DNA from: Hyparrhenia diplandra
Lineage: Eukaryota; Streptophyta; Magnoliopsida; Poales; Poaceae
Assembly: GCA_015847255.1 (NCBI GenBank)
Contig: JADLZK010000281.1
Coordinates: 1 to 64,000, forward strand
DNA length: 64,000 bases
Direction: 5' to 3'
Shown: one piece after another, positions 44,679 to 55,868 of the stretch
How the letters are laid out: each line of letters starts with the position of its first letter
How positions within the stretch are numbered: the stretch's first letter is position 1
The notes under the pieces: generated by a model
Database searches by the model: none
Told to the model about the DNA's origin: nothing
The model's input: only the letters and a program-made list of their open reading frames with translations
Made by a program: the position numbers and the translations under genes

Positions 44679-46960
44679 TCTCTCCCCCCTTTTTCGAACA
44701 GCGCGCCCCTCGCTACCGTGGTTCTCGCACGGTTGTCGTTGTTGATGGGGTGATTGAAGTAGCACGGCCCGAAGATTGGTGCATCCACTTGTGTCGGGAA
44801 GTGACCGGGCGAAGATGAAGATGCTGACCTTTGTTGATGCTGGATCAATGGATGGAATTCCATTGCTCTCTGGAGGTGGTTGCATCGGTGCCGAGCACGC
44901 CGAGGGGTGAAAGCCAACCTCAAGTGTGCGTAAAATTATCCCACCCGGTTCGAAAGTACATCCCATAGTACCTTGGACAATTCCGAGGCGTAGTAGTGGT
45001 GGTTGTCGAGGAAGAAGATTGGCTCCTTCATTAGTCGGTTCTTTGGTCGGGAAGCCCGGCACGAATGGCGTCGCCGGAAGGTGGACGCCAATCACCGCGA
45101 AGTGTCGCCCAAACCGTGCTCCCGCCCGAGCTTGTTGGTTCCGGCTATGTCGTGTGGCTCATGATCCGTTGATGTAGCAAGTTGAGGTGGAACGAGAGCC
45201 TCCGGATTTTGACGAGGTTGACGTGGTAGGAGGTTGATGTGGGTGGCATGTACCTCTTGTCGCCGCCGGTGAAGCTCACAAACGAGGCTTTGCCGACGAA
45301 GGAGACGCCGAATTTTTGGGCGAGGTAGATCGCCCGCGTGTTCCCTATGGTGGGCGCAGCTGTTGCATTGCAGCCCACGCTTTGTTGGCGTAGTCGCATC
45401 GACGATGTCGCCGAGGAACATGGGAGCCAACCGGGTTTGGCTCGAGTCGCCCCGCTGTCATAGCCCGAAGCAGTTGATGGCGCGATGGTTGTTGCTTACG
45501 CCGTGGTGTCCGGTAAGCCCATGTTCTTGATGGAGGTGTCGGGGCCATAGGTGTAGTCGATCAAGTCGTCATTCCGCTGAAGTAGCGCAAGTAGTCGTTG
45601 GTGTCGCCATTGATGGGCAGCTTGAGGCCGCGAAGAAGACACCGTGTGGAGGTGTCCCAAAGCACTCTCGGTCGCCCGGGTTGGCATGTAGACGAGCTAG
45701 AGAAGGAGGAGTGCCGCTCTTGTCATAGTATAGCGGTGTACCTAATGTTCTCACGACGTGGTACCGATGGTGGCGCCTTTTGCTGGATCCGGAGGTTGCC
45801 TCGATGGTGTTCTCAACCATTGTTGATGCCGGAAGAATGTCCAAGCAGTGTAGCGCATTGTTGTTGTCGTATGTCGGCCGCTGAATGACCGTTTCGTCGG
45901 TGGGCGCCCGTGGAACGTCGGTGTTCTCATCCGTGGCGGCGTCGTTGGGTTGACGCCGTGGGGTCGCCGGTGTCGAGGTTGGCCACGAGGGGGTCGTCGT
46001 GGTTCATGCCCTTGTAGTTGTTGTCGATGCTAGGCATGGCGAAGACGTAGTTGACGCCGGGGCTCGTCATCGGCGTTGGCGCCCTTGAGGACGCCGTCGC
46101 CATTCATGGCGCCCATGGTAGCGTCGTTGTCGTTGATGTTGTTGGCGATGTCGCCGACGGTACCGCGTTGTTGAAGACGCTCCGGTTGGGAAGGTGATGT
46201 CGTTGTTGGTCGGCATGGTGATGACGAGGACGTCGGGGTGACGTCGTTGGCGCCAATGGGAGGGTCATCATCTCGCGGCCGGGCGTTCTTGAGGACGTCG
46301 TTGACGAGCATGGCGCCTATGGTAGCGTCGGTGCCGCCCGATGGTGGCGCCCTTGGGAGGGGCGTCGTTGCCGTTGGAGTCCTTGGTGGCGTGTCGTCGG
46401 GATGGCGATCCCGCCGACGCCGATGTCAACGCTTAGTGACGCCGATGTTGATGTCGTGACGCCGTCTTGTCATCCATGTTGGCACTCCGGATGTTCCCAA
46501 TGTCAAGGAGGGTGATGGTAGTGACCGAAAACTTATCTGTGCCATTGTAGTAGCCGCGAGGCGTTGTCCTAGTTGGGTAGGCTTTTTTCGTCGGCAGCCG
46601 GGTGGATGTCCGTGGTAGCCTCGATCCGATCCGATCCGGGTCGCCTTGTTGGGGCATCCTTGGGGTAGGCGTGCTCGCGTTTTGCGGCGTCGATGATCTT
46701 GGGGGTGACGTAGGCGGCGCTGCGGAGAGCGACGCCGCCGTCGGTGGCGCCCATGGCGTGAGCGCGGCGATGGCGGGGATGACGTCGAGGCGCGCACGCC
46801 GGGCGGTGGTGTATTTATCCGATGATGAAGCTGAAGTTGCCTCCATGGCTTTTGCTTCCATGGCTGCGATGTACTCGCCGATGATCCCGATGACCTCCTC
46901 GCCGATGGATCGCCCCTCGTTCTGTGACCATTGGATCGTCTCGTCTCCGGATACCAAACC

Positions 46961-47544
46961 GGTCGATTCGCTAGATTGGGCCGAATTGACACCGATTGCC
47001 GATCGTCGGTGGTGAGGAAGGGGGTGGTGGTGACGACGGCGAGGGCGGCGCGCGTTGTCGCGCTAACCGGTTGGGCGCGTCGGGCGGCGGTGGAGGCGAC
47101 AAGGCTGGAGGCGCGCTTAGGGCGGCGGCGTTGGTGTGACGCGTGACGACGGCGGGCGGGCGTGGTTAAGGGGCGGCGCGCGCGCGGAGCGTGAGAGAGA
47201 GAGTTGAGAGATAAGCTGTTTAGAGAGCTACCTTTTAATTTTCTCGCTTGAGATCCAAACGATTACATGCCCCTTGTATTTATAGTCCGAGGGAGACTTG
47301 CTTGCTAAGAAATATCTAGGAGGTTTCCTTATAGATTGGAATACCTCTCTTACAAGCAACCTCTTTTATTTCCTATTTTATTCCTATATTTATTCCCTAA
47401 ATATTTATTACTTAATAACGAAGGCGATGACGCGATGGAGACGGAAAGCGGCGGCGGCCGGCCAGCTGGGCAACACGCGCATCCCCTAGGGGCCTTGTGT
47501 GCCATGCATGGCCCATGGGCCCCACCTCGAATTGGGTCATGACA
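46961..47544 (-). repeat. 5' LTR of the non-autonomous element
   Basis: Begins GGTCGATTCG on the plus strand, where the other LTR has TGTCGATTTCGG, and ends CATGACA. Divergence between the two LTRs is visible throughout the GC-rich part, indicating an insertion that is not very recent. Confidence 0.88.
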
Positions 47545-47827
47545 TATAGCAACCATATTATTATTTATTACATAAGCAGGCAAGATGCTTTTTGGAGATA
47601 AGACAAAGTCTATGAAGTAAGATTGGTGTGCACAAACTAGACTGGCAGTTGACAAATAGCAGTTGTGAACTTGAAATAACAGGTTGTCTATGAATCATGA
47701 CATGATAAATTTCCTATTTACTAAAAGCCAAAATTATGCTAGATGACAGCTACTGTTGTATGAAATATTGCTCTATTCAGCTTAAAAGATCATCCTGATG
47801 ATAATAAAGATAATAATTATATATGTT

Positions 47828-49802
47828 TGTTGACACCGGATTTTGGTAAGCTAAGAAGATGACAGGTGGGCGAGTGCAAGATGCTAATAAACAATTGTTT
47901 TGATGAAGGCAAGTATTCGGCAAAGCGGTATTCGGCAAGAGCCCATTCGGGCAATGTGCTCGGCGCGGTCGGCAACTTGAAGGATTCGCAAATGGTGCTG
48001 CGGTCGGCTACTCCAAAGCGCATTCGGGAATTTTGCCGAATAGAGGCGTTTTCTCCCGATGACGGATTATTTAGGACTCCTAGGTGACTTGGAGCCAAAG
48101 CTAAGTTATTTTAGGATTGCTTTCGTGTAATCGTAGTCCTTTAGGACTCGTGTCAAGACCAGGTATAAATATAAACCCTTAGCAATTGTAAAACTCTGTT
48201 CACAACCAAAACAACCAAACCGCCCCCCGCCACCTTCGAGTCCTTTTAGTCGGTCGCCGAAGTTCTTCGAGAGGAGCCATCGACCCGCCGACCTCCGTAA
48301 GTTCCGCAACCTTGCTATCATGTCTAGTATCGCGGCGGCGGATTTAGATTATGGTGCAAGTAGTCTCGCTTTGCTTTGCTTAGTATCGTGCGACGGATTT
48401 AGGCTCGCGAATGTGAGTTTTTTGCTTATGTCTTGTATCGCGGCGGCGGATTAAGATGGGGCAAAAATAGTTATCGGCTCTATTGGATTTGGCAAGATCT
48501 AGTAGATTCATTCAGTTACCACGTGTTCCATGCTTTATATTGTTTTTATTATAATTGTAATACTTTATTGCCCAACCTAGATTGATAAGGCTCGGCTTTT
48601 CCCATTGTTTAGATTTAACATGGTAGATGAATATCAAACACTAAAACTCCTAGATTTAACGTGGACTTTTAATATTTGATATTCATCTTACCGTGTTAAT
48701 CACTTTTACTTTGTTTTATAATAGCCGGGTTTAGTCTAGGTTGTCACGTGTGGCGGGTTCATGCATGTTAGTTGTAGATGGGCCTTGACAGGATTGGGTA
48801 TCGTGCGGCAAATGCAGGTCTTTGGGTTACTCTAGAGCTAGTCATCCAGTGGACTAGAATTCGGTTTGCTCTGATAGGTTTTATCTATGCTTACGTGTCG
48901 TGTTCCTTCTGCATGGACCCCGATTCGGCAATTTTGCCGAATTCGGTTATGCATCTACGTGTAGCTTGCATGCGTAGGTTTGTTTAATGATTGTGTCTAG
49001 TAGTGTTACAGTGTATCATGTGGTGGATTGCTGTTAGGATGAAAAGGGTTTAGGACGGTTAGTCGTGCGGCGGACTAATAAGAATAGATCTCTCGCATTA
49101 TTATCTAAATTAGACTTACATGTGTATTTTACTGTTTATGCATATTGTGTTTACATGAGTAATGAATGTTTATAGATCTATTTAGATGATGCGTGCTTTT
49201 AGCTTCTCACAACTAGGCCGTATCATGCGGTAGATTAGTCTAGCTGTGAGTGGTGTAGATTTCGAGTAAGTGGTATCATGCGGTGAATTAGCTTGCTTGG
49301 GTTTATGCTTGACGGGTTTAGGAAGGCTAGACGTGCGGTAGACTAGCTGGATTAGGCCTATGCATGTGTTATTTAGATTAGGTTTATTTTCATGAGTTAC
49401 CTGCTTATTAATTATGTCTCGATGGTGTCATTGACCTAAGATTACATGCTTTATAATATATGATGTTTATGGCTAATTTTCACTTGTTCAAACATGTCTG
49501 TTATGTCCATTCGGCAACCTTTGTTATTCATTGCTTTTACATTATATTTAGACGAATGCTTCATAAAACTGTTGGCAAATAGCTTTCATAGCTATATGTC
49601 GCTGTAAAGTGGCTTCGGGCGTATATTTGGAACTGTCATGGTCACACCGGGCATGTTCCTGCTCTCATTGTTTCGCCCCTTGTTAGTTTCGGGTTAAATT
49701 GACTGGCACGCGTTCGGATTCACCGGCACGGGCACCTGTTTGAAGCTAAGCGTTCCAACTTGCTGTGTGTGAGTGAGGCACAGTGCGTTTTTTGTGTCAA
49801 CA
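47828..49802 (+). mobile_element. Solo LTR, 1.98 kb
   Basis: Begins TGTTGACACC and ends GTGTCAACA, which are perfect 9-base inverted ends, and is flanked by ATGTT on both sides (47823-47827 and 49803-49807). No internal retroelement sequence is present, so it is a product of recombination between two LTRs. A TATA-like GGTATAAATATAAACC is at 48160-48175. About nine degenerate copies of a motif near GTATCGTGCGGCGGATTAG are scattered from 48325 to 49350. Confidence 0.92.
48325..49355 (+). repeat. Dispersed degenerate motif in the solo LTR
   Basis: Copies of (G)TATC-(G/A)-(C/T)-GCGG-(C/T)GGATTA-like sequence occur near 48328, 48385, 48435, 48798, 49013, 49060, 49218, 49270 and 49330 at irregular spacing. 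Confidence 0.7.
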
Positions 49803-50896
49803 ATGTTAAGTGCAGAACTATGCAGTCAAGAAGACAAATCTGGAGAAGCAACTTCATATCCAATCAAAAGTCTCACCTTTGTCACTTCATATGGCGCTTC
49901 CAACATTGCCTCCACGAGGAGCCCTGCAAGTAAGCACAAGTAAAACCTTAGCAGCAGCTGCCTATATAAATTAAGGATTGTCAAGTTTTTTGGATACAAT
50001 AAGGATTGCAATTCTGTGTAACACGATGGCCACAAGAATAATAATGCAGCAGCAAAATGTCAAGGGAAAACATATAAATTGGATAGATAATTATAAGAAA
50101 ATAGTTGCATCAATTCTGCAGAAGTGAAGTCAAGTTTCAGTGGCAATATTTCTAGCAATCAGGGGATGTATGCAATGACAGGAATAACAAAAACAATTGC
50201 ACAAAAAATATTTCTAACTTTTTTTCTGAACTTTTTTTTTTTTTGATTTTTTTCCTGAACTTGTCCTGCCTGGAGATATGGACACGATCCTGATCCCTAA
50301 TTTTTGCAAGGCCCTACTAATCGCAGTACAAGGCATCACTAGGTATTCCTGAATAGAAGCAATTAATTTGCATAAGCTCATCAAGAAGACATACTTCATA
50401 AGAACAAAACATCGTTCTTCTGAATCAGCATGTCGTTCTTCCACTTGTTACACTACTGAATCAGCACTGCACTGGTGTCTACTACTCCTAGCATCGTATC
50501 CTATCCCATTGTTCTCTCATTTATTCATGTCAATCAAAGCAACAAGGGCTAGTTGAACTCCTCCCTCGATGAGGGTCACCAAGAACAAAACATCACAAGA
50601 ACTTTGACAAAGAAATTGTGAGACGCTAGAAGCCTACCTCACTGTTCTGCTGCGCACAAGCCTGTCCGTGTCCGCTATCGATCCCTGCCTCAGCTAGACC
50701 GCCCTCGCGCGTGCCGTCTTCACCCCCTTCTCAGCGAGCCCTTGCCCGCGATCCGGGCCGCAGATTAGGTTACCTGATCGCTCGCGGCCGAGAACCCTCA
50801 CCCCACGGTACCGAAGCGGATGCTGGGGTGGCCGGCGGGCGGATGCTTTGGTGGCGGCGGGTGGATGTTGGGTGGTGGCGAGGGTGGATGCTAGTG
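49803..50896. other. Host sequence between insertions
   Basis: Apart from the exon-like pieces described at 49877-49923 and about 50260-50350, this is AT-rich spacer turning GC-rich from 50650. A long A/T run (50218-50250) is present. Confidence 0.35.
49877..49923 (-). CDS. Single exon-like piece of an unidentified minus-strand gene
   Basis: A 47-base segment is bounded by a good acceptor (CTTGCAG|GGC) and donor (ACAAAG|GTGAGA) on the minus strand and reads LLVEAMLEAPYEVTK. A second candidate, EYLVMPCTAISRALQKLG, follows an acceptor-like TTCTATTCAG near 50350, and a donor-like AGTGAG|GTAGGC lies near 50638 next to a GC-rich region 50650-50900 that could be its 5' end. I do not recognise the protein. 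If real, the gene has been interrupted by the LTR element, the solo LTR and the small Mutator-like element. Confidence 0.3.
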
Positions 50897-51472
50897 GGAT
50901 TTTTTATGAAATTTAGCTTTTTTTAAAAAAAATTCAAATCGGCCCCCCGGTTTGAAATTATTTGCATGGGGTATCCCCTTTTGGTCGCGCCAGCCCGTGG
51001 CGTGATTTTTACACACGTCGCGCCAACGCATGTGGGCGCGACCGCCGCATCCACGCCGGCAGCCGGGTTGACCGGTGCCGGGCGTGGCGAGCATGGGGAC
51101 CCGCGCGTCGCGCCATTGCATGCGGCGCGATGGACCGTGAGTGCATGCCGTGCTTATGTTTAGATCCATAGAATTTGAGAAAAAATGTCACATGGGATAC
51201 TATAACATTTTTGTTTTTTGGTAATTGTTGTACTATCATAACCTAACCAGGCTCAAAAAGATGCGTCTACCGCCGTGTACATCAAAACTATATAATTAGT
51301 TTTTTTATTTACCTACATTTAGTGCTCCATGCTTAAGATAAAAGATTTAATGTGATAGGTAAAGGGATATGTGCAAATTTTTTCAAAAAAGGGATATGCA
51401 GTGCAAATTTTTTCAAACCAGGGACGAATTTGATTTTTTTTAAAAAAAGCTAAATTTCTAAAAAAAAAATCC
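50897..51472. mobile_element. Small Mutator-like element with 9-bp duplication
   Basis: Terminal inverted repeats GGATTTTTTATGAAATTTAGC and GCTAAATTTCTAAAAAAAAAATCC, about 60 bp long with lesser similarity further in, flanked by ATGCTAGTG (50888-50896) and ATGCTGGTG (51473-51481). It contains two copies of a CGTCGCGCCA..GCATG motif (about 51018-51045 and 51106-51130) and a truncated piece (51220-51355) of the MITE family seen at 8268. No coding. Confidence 0.8.
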
Positions 51473-51779
51473 ATGCTGGTGGCGGTGTGCGGATGCGGAT
51501 ACGCTTCGCGCCTGGCGGCCAAGTCGCAGAGTCGGGAAGCGGAGGAGGAAGCGCTCCCGGCCTCAGGACTACTGGATTCGTTCCACTCGGTTTCGGAGGG
51601 GAAGCGGGTTGCGGTCCACGGGTGGGTGAGCTGCCAAAGGGCGCGAGAATTTAGCTCGCGGTAGACGGGCACCGAGGAATTTGGCCTAGGGAAAACCGGG
51701 ATCCCTGCAGGGAATTGCGCTGCCAAAGTAGGCCTTAGGAGTAAGAGGATTGTGCGACCCGAAATTTCCTTCTTGTAGG
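51473..51779. other. GC-rich spacer before the LINE
   Basis: 51480-51665 has a 60-codon open frame on the plus strand without recognisable domain; it is the continuation of the GC-rich host sequence at 50650-50896. Confidence 0.3.
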
Positions 51780-54077
51780 ACGGAAATCAAATGGTACGAA
51801 AAAGCTAAAATCAAGACGCTCTTAGAAGGAGATGCCAATACTAGATTCTTCCACCTGGTGGCTAATAGTAAACATCGCAAACAACAAATCTACACACTTG
51901 AAGATGATCAAGGTAATGTTGTATGCATAGATCAACTTAAAAGCCATATTACTCAATTCTATAAAAACCTTTTCGGGGCTCGAGATAATAATGATATTTC
52001 ACTAATGGAAGATCAAACTTCTGATATTCCACAAGTGACCCCAAAAGAAAATGTTATGCTTCTAAGTGACTTCACCGAATCAAGTGAGAGACGCCGCTTT
52101 TCCGTGATGGAGCATAACAAAGCACCAGGACTTCACTGAATATGAAGTGAGAGACGCTGTTTTCCGGATGGAGCATAACAAAGCACCAGTCCAGATGGGT
52201 TCCCTCGCTGAATTCTTCCAAGTCTTCTCGAATATAATTAAAGATAACCTCATGTCTCTCTTCTCAGCATTCCATAGAGAGGAGTTAGACCTTTTTAGTT
52301 TGAATTTTGGAATTATTACCCTAATTCCCAAAACTCAAAACGCTATCAAAATACAACAAAGATGAGACTAAAGTTGGCACAAATAGATTGAATAAAGTGG
52401 CTAAGACTATCGTTAGTCCCACACAAACCGCCTTTTTATGCCTAGGATGAATATCATGGAAGGAGTAGTTATACTACATGAAACTATCCATGAGCTTCAT
52501 ACCAAAAGGAGAAACGACGTCATTTTCAAAATTGATTTTGAAAAGGCATATGATAAAGTCGTGGTCCTTTCTTAGGGATTCCTATGCACCATAGACAACT
52601 CCTCAACTCTGAATGGAGGAAGGTTGAGGAACGTTTTGAGAAAAGACTCTCTTGTTGGAAAGCTAAGTACTTATCGTATGGAGGTAGGCTAATCCTCCTT
52701 AATTCTGGTACTTCACGGTCTACCCATGTTTATTTCTTCAAAATCCCCAAAGGAGTTCTTAAAAATCTCGACCATTTTAGATCAAGGTTTTTTGGCAAGG
52801 ATTCTCGAGGAGAAACACAAATATAGACTCGCAAAATGGGACATCTTGTGTCGACCTAAAGACCAAGGGGTTTAGGCATCCTAGATCTAAATCTACAAAA
52901 TAAATGCTTATTAGCAAAAAAGGTTAGTAAGTTTGCTAAATGGTGATGGCATTTGGCAAACTATTCTAACAAACAAATATCTTAGGTCTAAATCACTCAC
53001 CCAAAGGTTAAGGCTAAACCTCATGACTCACATTTCTAGAGGGGTCTCATGCGTATTAAAGGCAAGGTAATGGCCAAAGGTTCCTTCATTATCAAAGATG
53101 GGAACAAAACTCGCTTCTGGGATGACACTTGGATAGAAGGAATTTCTTTTGAAGTTAGCTACCCATCACTGTACAACATAGTGTGGGATCTTCATGCATC
53201 TGCTGCAAAGGTGATGGCCATGAGCCCTCTGCACATATCTTTCAGAAGATCCCTCATGGGGAACAATCTAGTTGACTGAATAATCTCGTAACATAGATCA
53301 ATCATGTTGAATTGGTAGAAGGTTCGATACTTTCAAATGGAACTTAACCAAATGGGTTATATTTACATTAGATCCTTATACCTGGATCTCATTGGCAATC
53401 AACCACCTTTTTGACATAAATTGATCTTGAAGTTGAAACTCTCTCTAAAGATTAGGATCTTCCTTTGGTTCCTTCAAAAGAGAGTTGTTTTAACGAAAGA
53501 TAACCTTGCTAGGAAAACCGGAAAGGAAGCTTGAAATGGGTTGGTTGTAATATGAATGAGACTATCCAACATCTTTTCCTAGACTATCATATTCGAAAAC
53601 GGTTTGGAGGATTATCTTTTATGCTACTGGCCTTAATCAACCTGTTTCTATAAGCCATATGTTTGGTTCTTGGCTTAGTAATCAGAATAAAAAGATTAGA
53701 AACCCGATTTGGGTTGGTGTTGCAACTATATATTTGGGCCATTTGCTACCGTCGTGAAACGACATTATCTTTAATAAAATAAACGTTTTCTCGTTGTCAC
53801 AGGTTATTTTCATAGGAGCTTATTGGTTGAGTTTCGGTCTCGCATTCTGGCGTGATGAACAAGACAATAACACACTCGCAAATTAGCGAGAAACTAGAAG
53901 TAATTACATTGGAGGTTTCCAACGAGAGGGTGGAGGCACTTTTTATCATCCGCTTTAGTACTCTTTATTCGATTTGGAGATTTGTCTTGTGCTTTTCTCT
54001 TGTAATAATTTGGTCGTGTGCATCTAAGGATGCAGAGGTCGGATGTTTTGTTGACTCATCCATTATCTAAAAAAAGT
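51780..54077 (+). mobile_element. Decayed L1-type LINE with internal deletion
   Basis: Fragments of ORF2 appear in order: a linker before RT (WYEKAKIKTLLEGDANTRFF), KAPVQMGSLAEFFQVF, then FKIDFEKAYDKV of the RT core (about 52525-52560), which breaks off into a downstream piece (RLSCWKAKYLSYGGRLILLN, about 52640), and finally the zinc-finger C-terminal region (KTRFWDDTWIEG and NETIQHLFLD). The catalytic part of RT between about 52560 and 52580 is deleted. Stops and frame changes are frequent. It ends in TCCATTATCTAAAAAAA near 54063-54077. No endonuclease part is seen upstream. Confidence 0.8.
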
Positions 54078-54599
54078 AGTGGACTCGGTCATCTTCAAGC
54101 AACCACCACTTCTCAAATTTAAAACTTTTGTTATGTCTGTGAACATTAGTACTAAGCATTGCAAGGATAAGAGCATGATCACTTTTCATCGGAGGCAAGT
54201 GGTAAATGAATAAATGATAGTATTAGGAAAAACAAAGCATCACTCAACATTAGCAAGAAAATGATCAAGGTGTTCATAGGTAGGATTTGTGCGGAATGTC
54301 TTTGTTAGTCCAAGTGTAAGCTGACCATTGTAACCCAAATCAAAGAAACCACAATCTTTAACAAGGCACCAAAAACAAAAATATGACATCATTTGCAATT
54401 TGAGGACCAAGCTTCTCACTAGGATGCATAATTTCATTTAGATGACCCATACAAATAGAAAGCAAGCTCGGGGTATTTTACAACAAAATTTTTGAGCCTG
54501 CCCTCCAGATGCTACTAGTTTGAACGTGATGTGGATCACCATACACACAAGACCAAACTTCTTTTGATAATCGAGAATTCCTGGTTTCAGATTATGTGC
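54078..54599. other. Spacer between LINE and SINE
   Basis: AT-rich sequence, open frames only by chance. The minus strand 54240-54437 (VLKLQMMSYFCFWCLVKDCG) looks like a scrap of a LINE-type or unknown endonuclease region but is too short to assign. Confidence 0.3.
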
Positions 54600-54934
54600 G
54601 CATTAGTTCAGCTAGAAGGCTCATGACGCCTAGCCGGCGCGAGCGCCCTGTCACGATCTTAATCAAGAGGGACGGTCCAGGTGGGACGCTACCCACGAGG
54701 GTTCAAATCCCGGTGCTCGCACCTTTCCTCGATTTTCTCGGGATTTACCGGCCAAGCATTAAGTGGTGGCGGCGTTCCCGTCGAAGACGAGGCGCCTATG
54801 GTGACTTCGAGAATCTCCAGATCTGCCGGCTTGCCCGGTCCATCTGGAGGTGCTCATAGGGGTGAGGTTTGCGTACGTGTGTTCTAGGGGTGAGTGTGCG
54901 TGCGTGTTGTGAGCGCCCCAAGGTTGTACTGTGT

Positions 54935-54967
<33 letters not shown>
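54600..54967 (+). mobile_element. tRNA-derived SINE
   Basis: An RNA polymerase III promoter is recognisable: A-box-like TTAGTTCAGCTAGAAGG (54603-54619) and B-box GGTTCAAATCC (54700-54710). The spacing of about 80 bases is longer than in a tRNA because of an insertion between them. The 3' part ends GTGTAATTCT followed by 27 A residues (54941-54967). The same 3' end occurs at 7264-7319. Confidence 0.75.
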
Positions 54968-55210
54968 TGGGCTCAAAGCAAACCCTCCAAGTCTCCAAGC
55001 ATGGTGGGAACCTGAAAGTCCCGCAATCTGCGTTGCGCTGCGAGTAGCAGAGCTGCTCTGATCCATGCATGTGGCCTTCACTTTGATGTGTAACGCTGTC
55101 ATGGACACGAGTCGTTCTCCCTTTGGAGTCGCATTTTAACGCTCGTAAAAATGTGGAGGTGGCGAGCCGGACGGTGCAGGCATACGTATTGGCTGCATGC
55201 ATGCAATGTA

Positions 55211-55453
55211 CTGCCTCCCTTCGTCTCAAAATAAATAAACTTATACTAGATTAAACTTTTTAAGTTTGATCAATATTATAGAAAAATAACATCAATATTT
55301 ATGACATCAAATTAATTACACTAGATATGTAATGAAATATATTTTCATAATATGTTTATTTGGTTTTTTTTTTTAATAAAGTTTGTCAAATATAAAAGGT
55401 TTGACTTAGGACAACTTAAGAAGTTGATTTATTTTATTTTAAGACTGGGGGAG
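55211..55453. mobile_element. Stowaway MITE
   Basis: Inverted ends CTGCCTCCCTTCGTCTCAAAATAAATAAACTT and the reverse ..GATTTATTTTATTTTAAGACTGGGGGAG are flanked by TA on both sides (55209-55210, 55454-55455), as expected for mariner-type insertion. AT-rich interior, no coding. Confidence 0.85.
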
Positions 55454-55655
55454 TAGAAACCTGCGCACTCTCAGACACACATTTATTAGCCTGCTCGTTG
55501 AGACTGCGTGGCATTTATTACTAGTACAACCTGCGCAGCATTTATTACTACAGCCTGATAGTTGAGACTGAGCCGACCGGCCGACCGGCATGGGGCAGCG
55601 GCCACACCACACTGAGCCGATCTCTCGCACACACGTGGCCTTGTTAAGTTCCAGC

Positions 55656-55868
55656 GCCCCTCCGTTCACAAATGAGTACATTTTTTTTATTATTACTACT
55701 TTTATTTAATTATTTGTCTTATTTAAATTTTTATTATAATAATAAAATTAAAAAAAAATAAAAATATCTGTAATGATAAATTAAGTTATAACAAAATAAG
55801 TAATATTTATTAAAATTGAATGGTAAAATAAGAATGGCGAAAGTTAAAATAAATGTGAACGGGGGGTG
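55656..55868. mobile_element. Second Stowaway-type MITE
   Basis: Left end GCCCCTCCGTTCACA and right end TGTGAACGGGGGGT are inverted repeats; the interior is almost purely A/T. Confidence 0.75.

Larger units (their letters stand above)
44117..47544 (-). mobile_element. Non-autonomous LTR retrotransposon lacking pol
   Basis: Two LTRs of about 560-580 bp (44117-44678 and 46961-47544) flank 2.28 kb, and the whole is bracketed by the 5-bp duplication TATAG (44112-44116, 47545-47549). The primer-binding site is on the right (minus strand TTTGGTATCCGGAG, resembling the initiator-Met tRNA type TGGTATC) and the polypurine tract on the left (minus strand AAAAAGGGGGGAGA, at about 44679-44695), so the element points left. 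Internal frames show no protease, integrase, RT or RNase H; a Pro/Ser/Arg-rich frame follows the primer site (about 46960-46430) and may be a gag relic. Such elements move with enzymes made by relatives. Confidence 0.9.

Noticed and set aside
45900..46480. A repeat-protein gene in the GTCG-rich interior of the LTR element
   Set aside because: No sustained frame on either strand; best seen as non-coding interior of a non-autonomous element.
54640..54720. A functional tRNA gene
   Set aside because: The B box is good but cloverleaf arms do not close, and the piece continues into a poly-A tailed SINE body.
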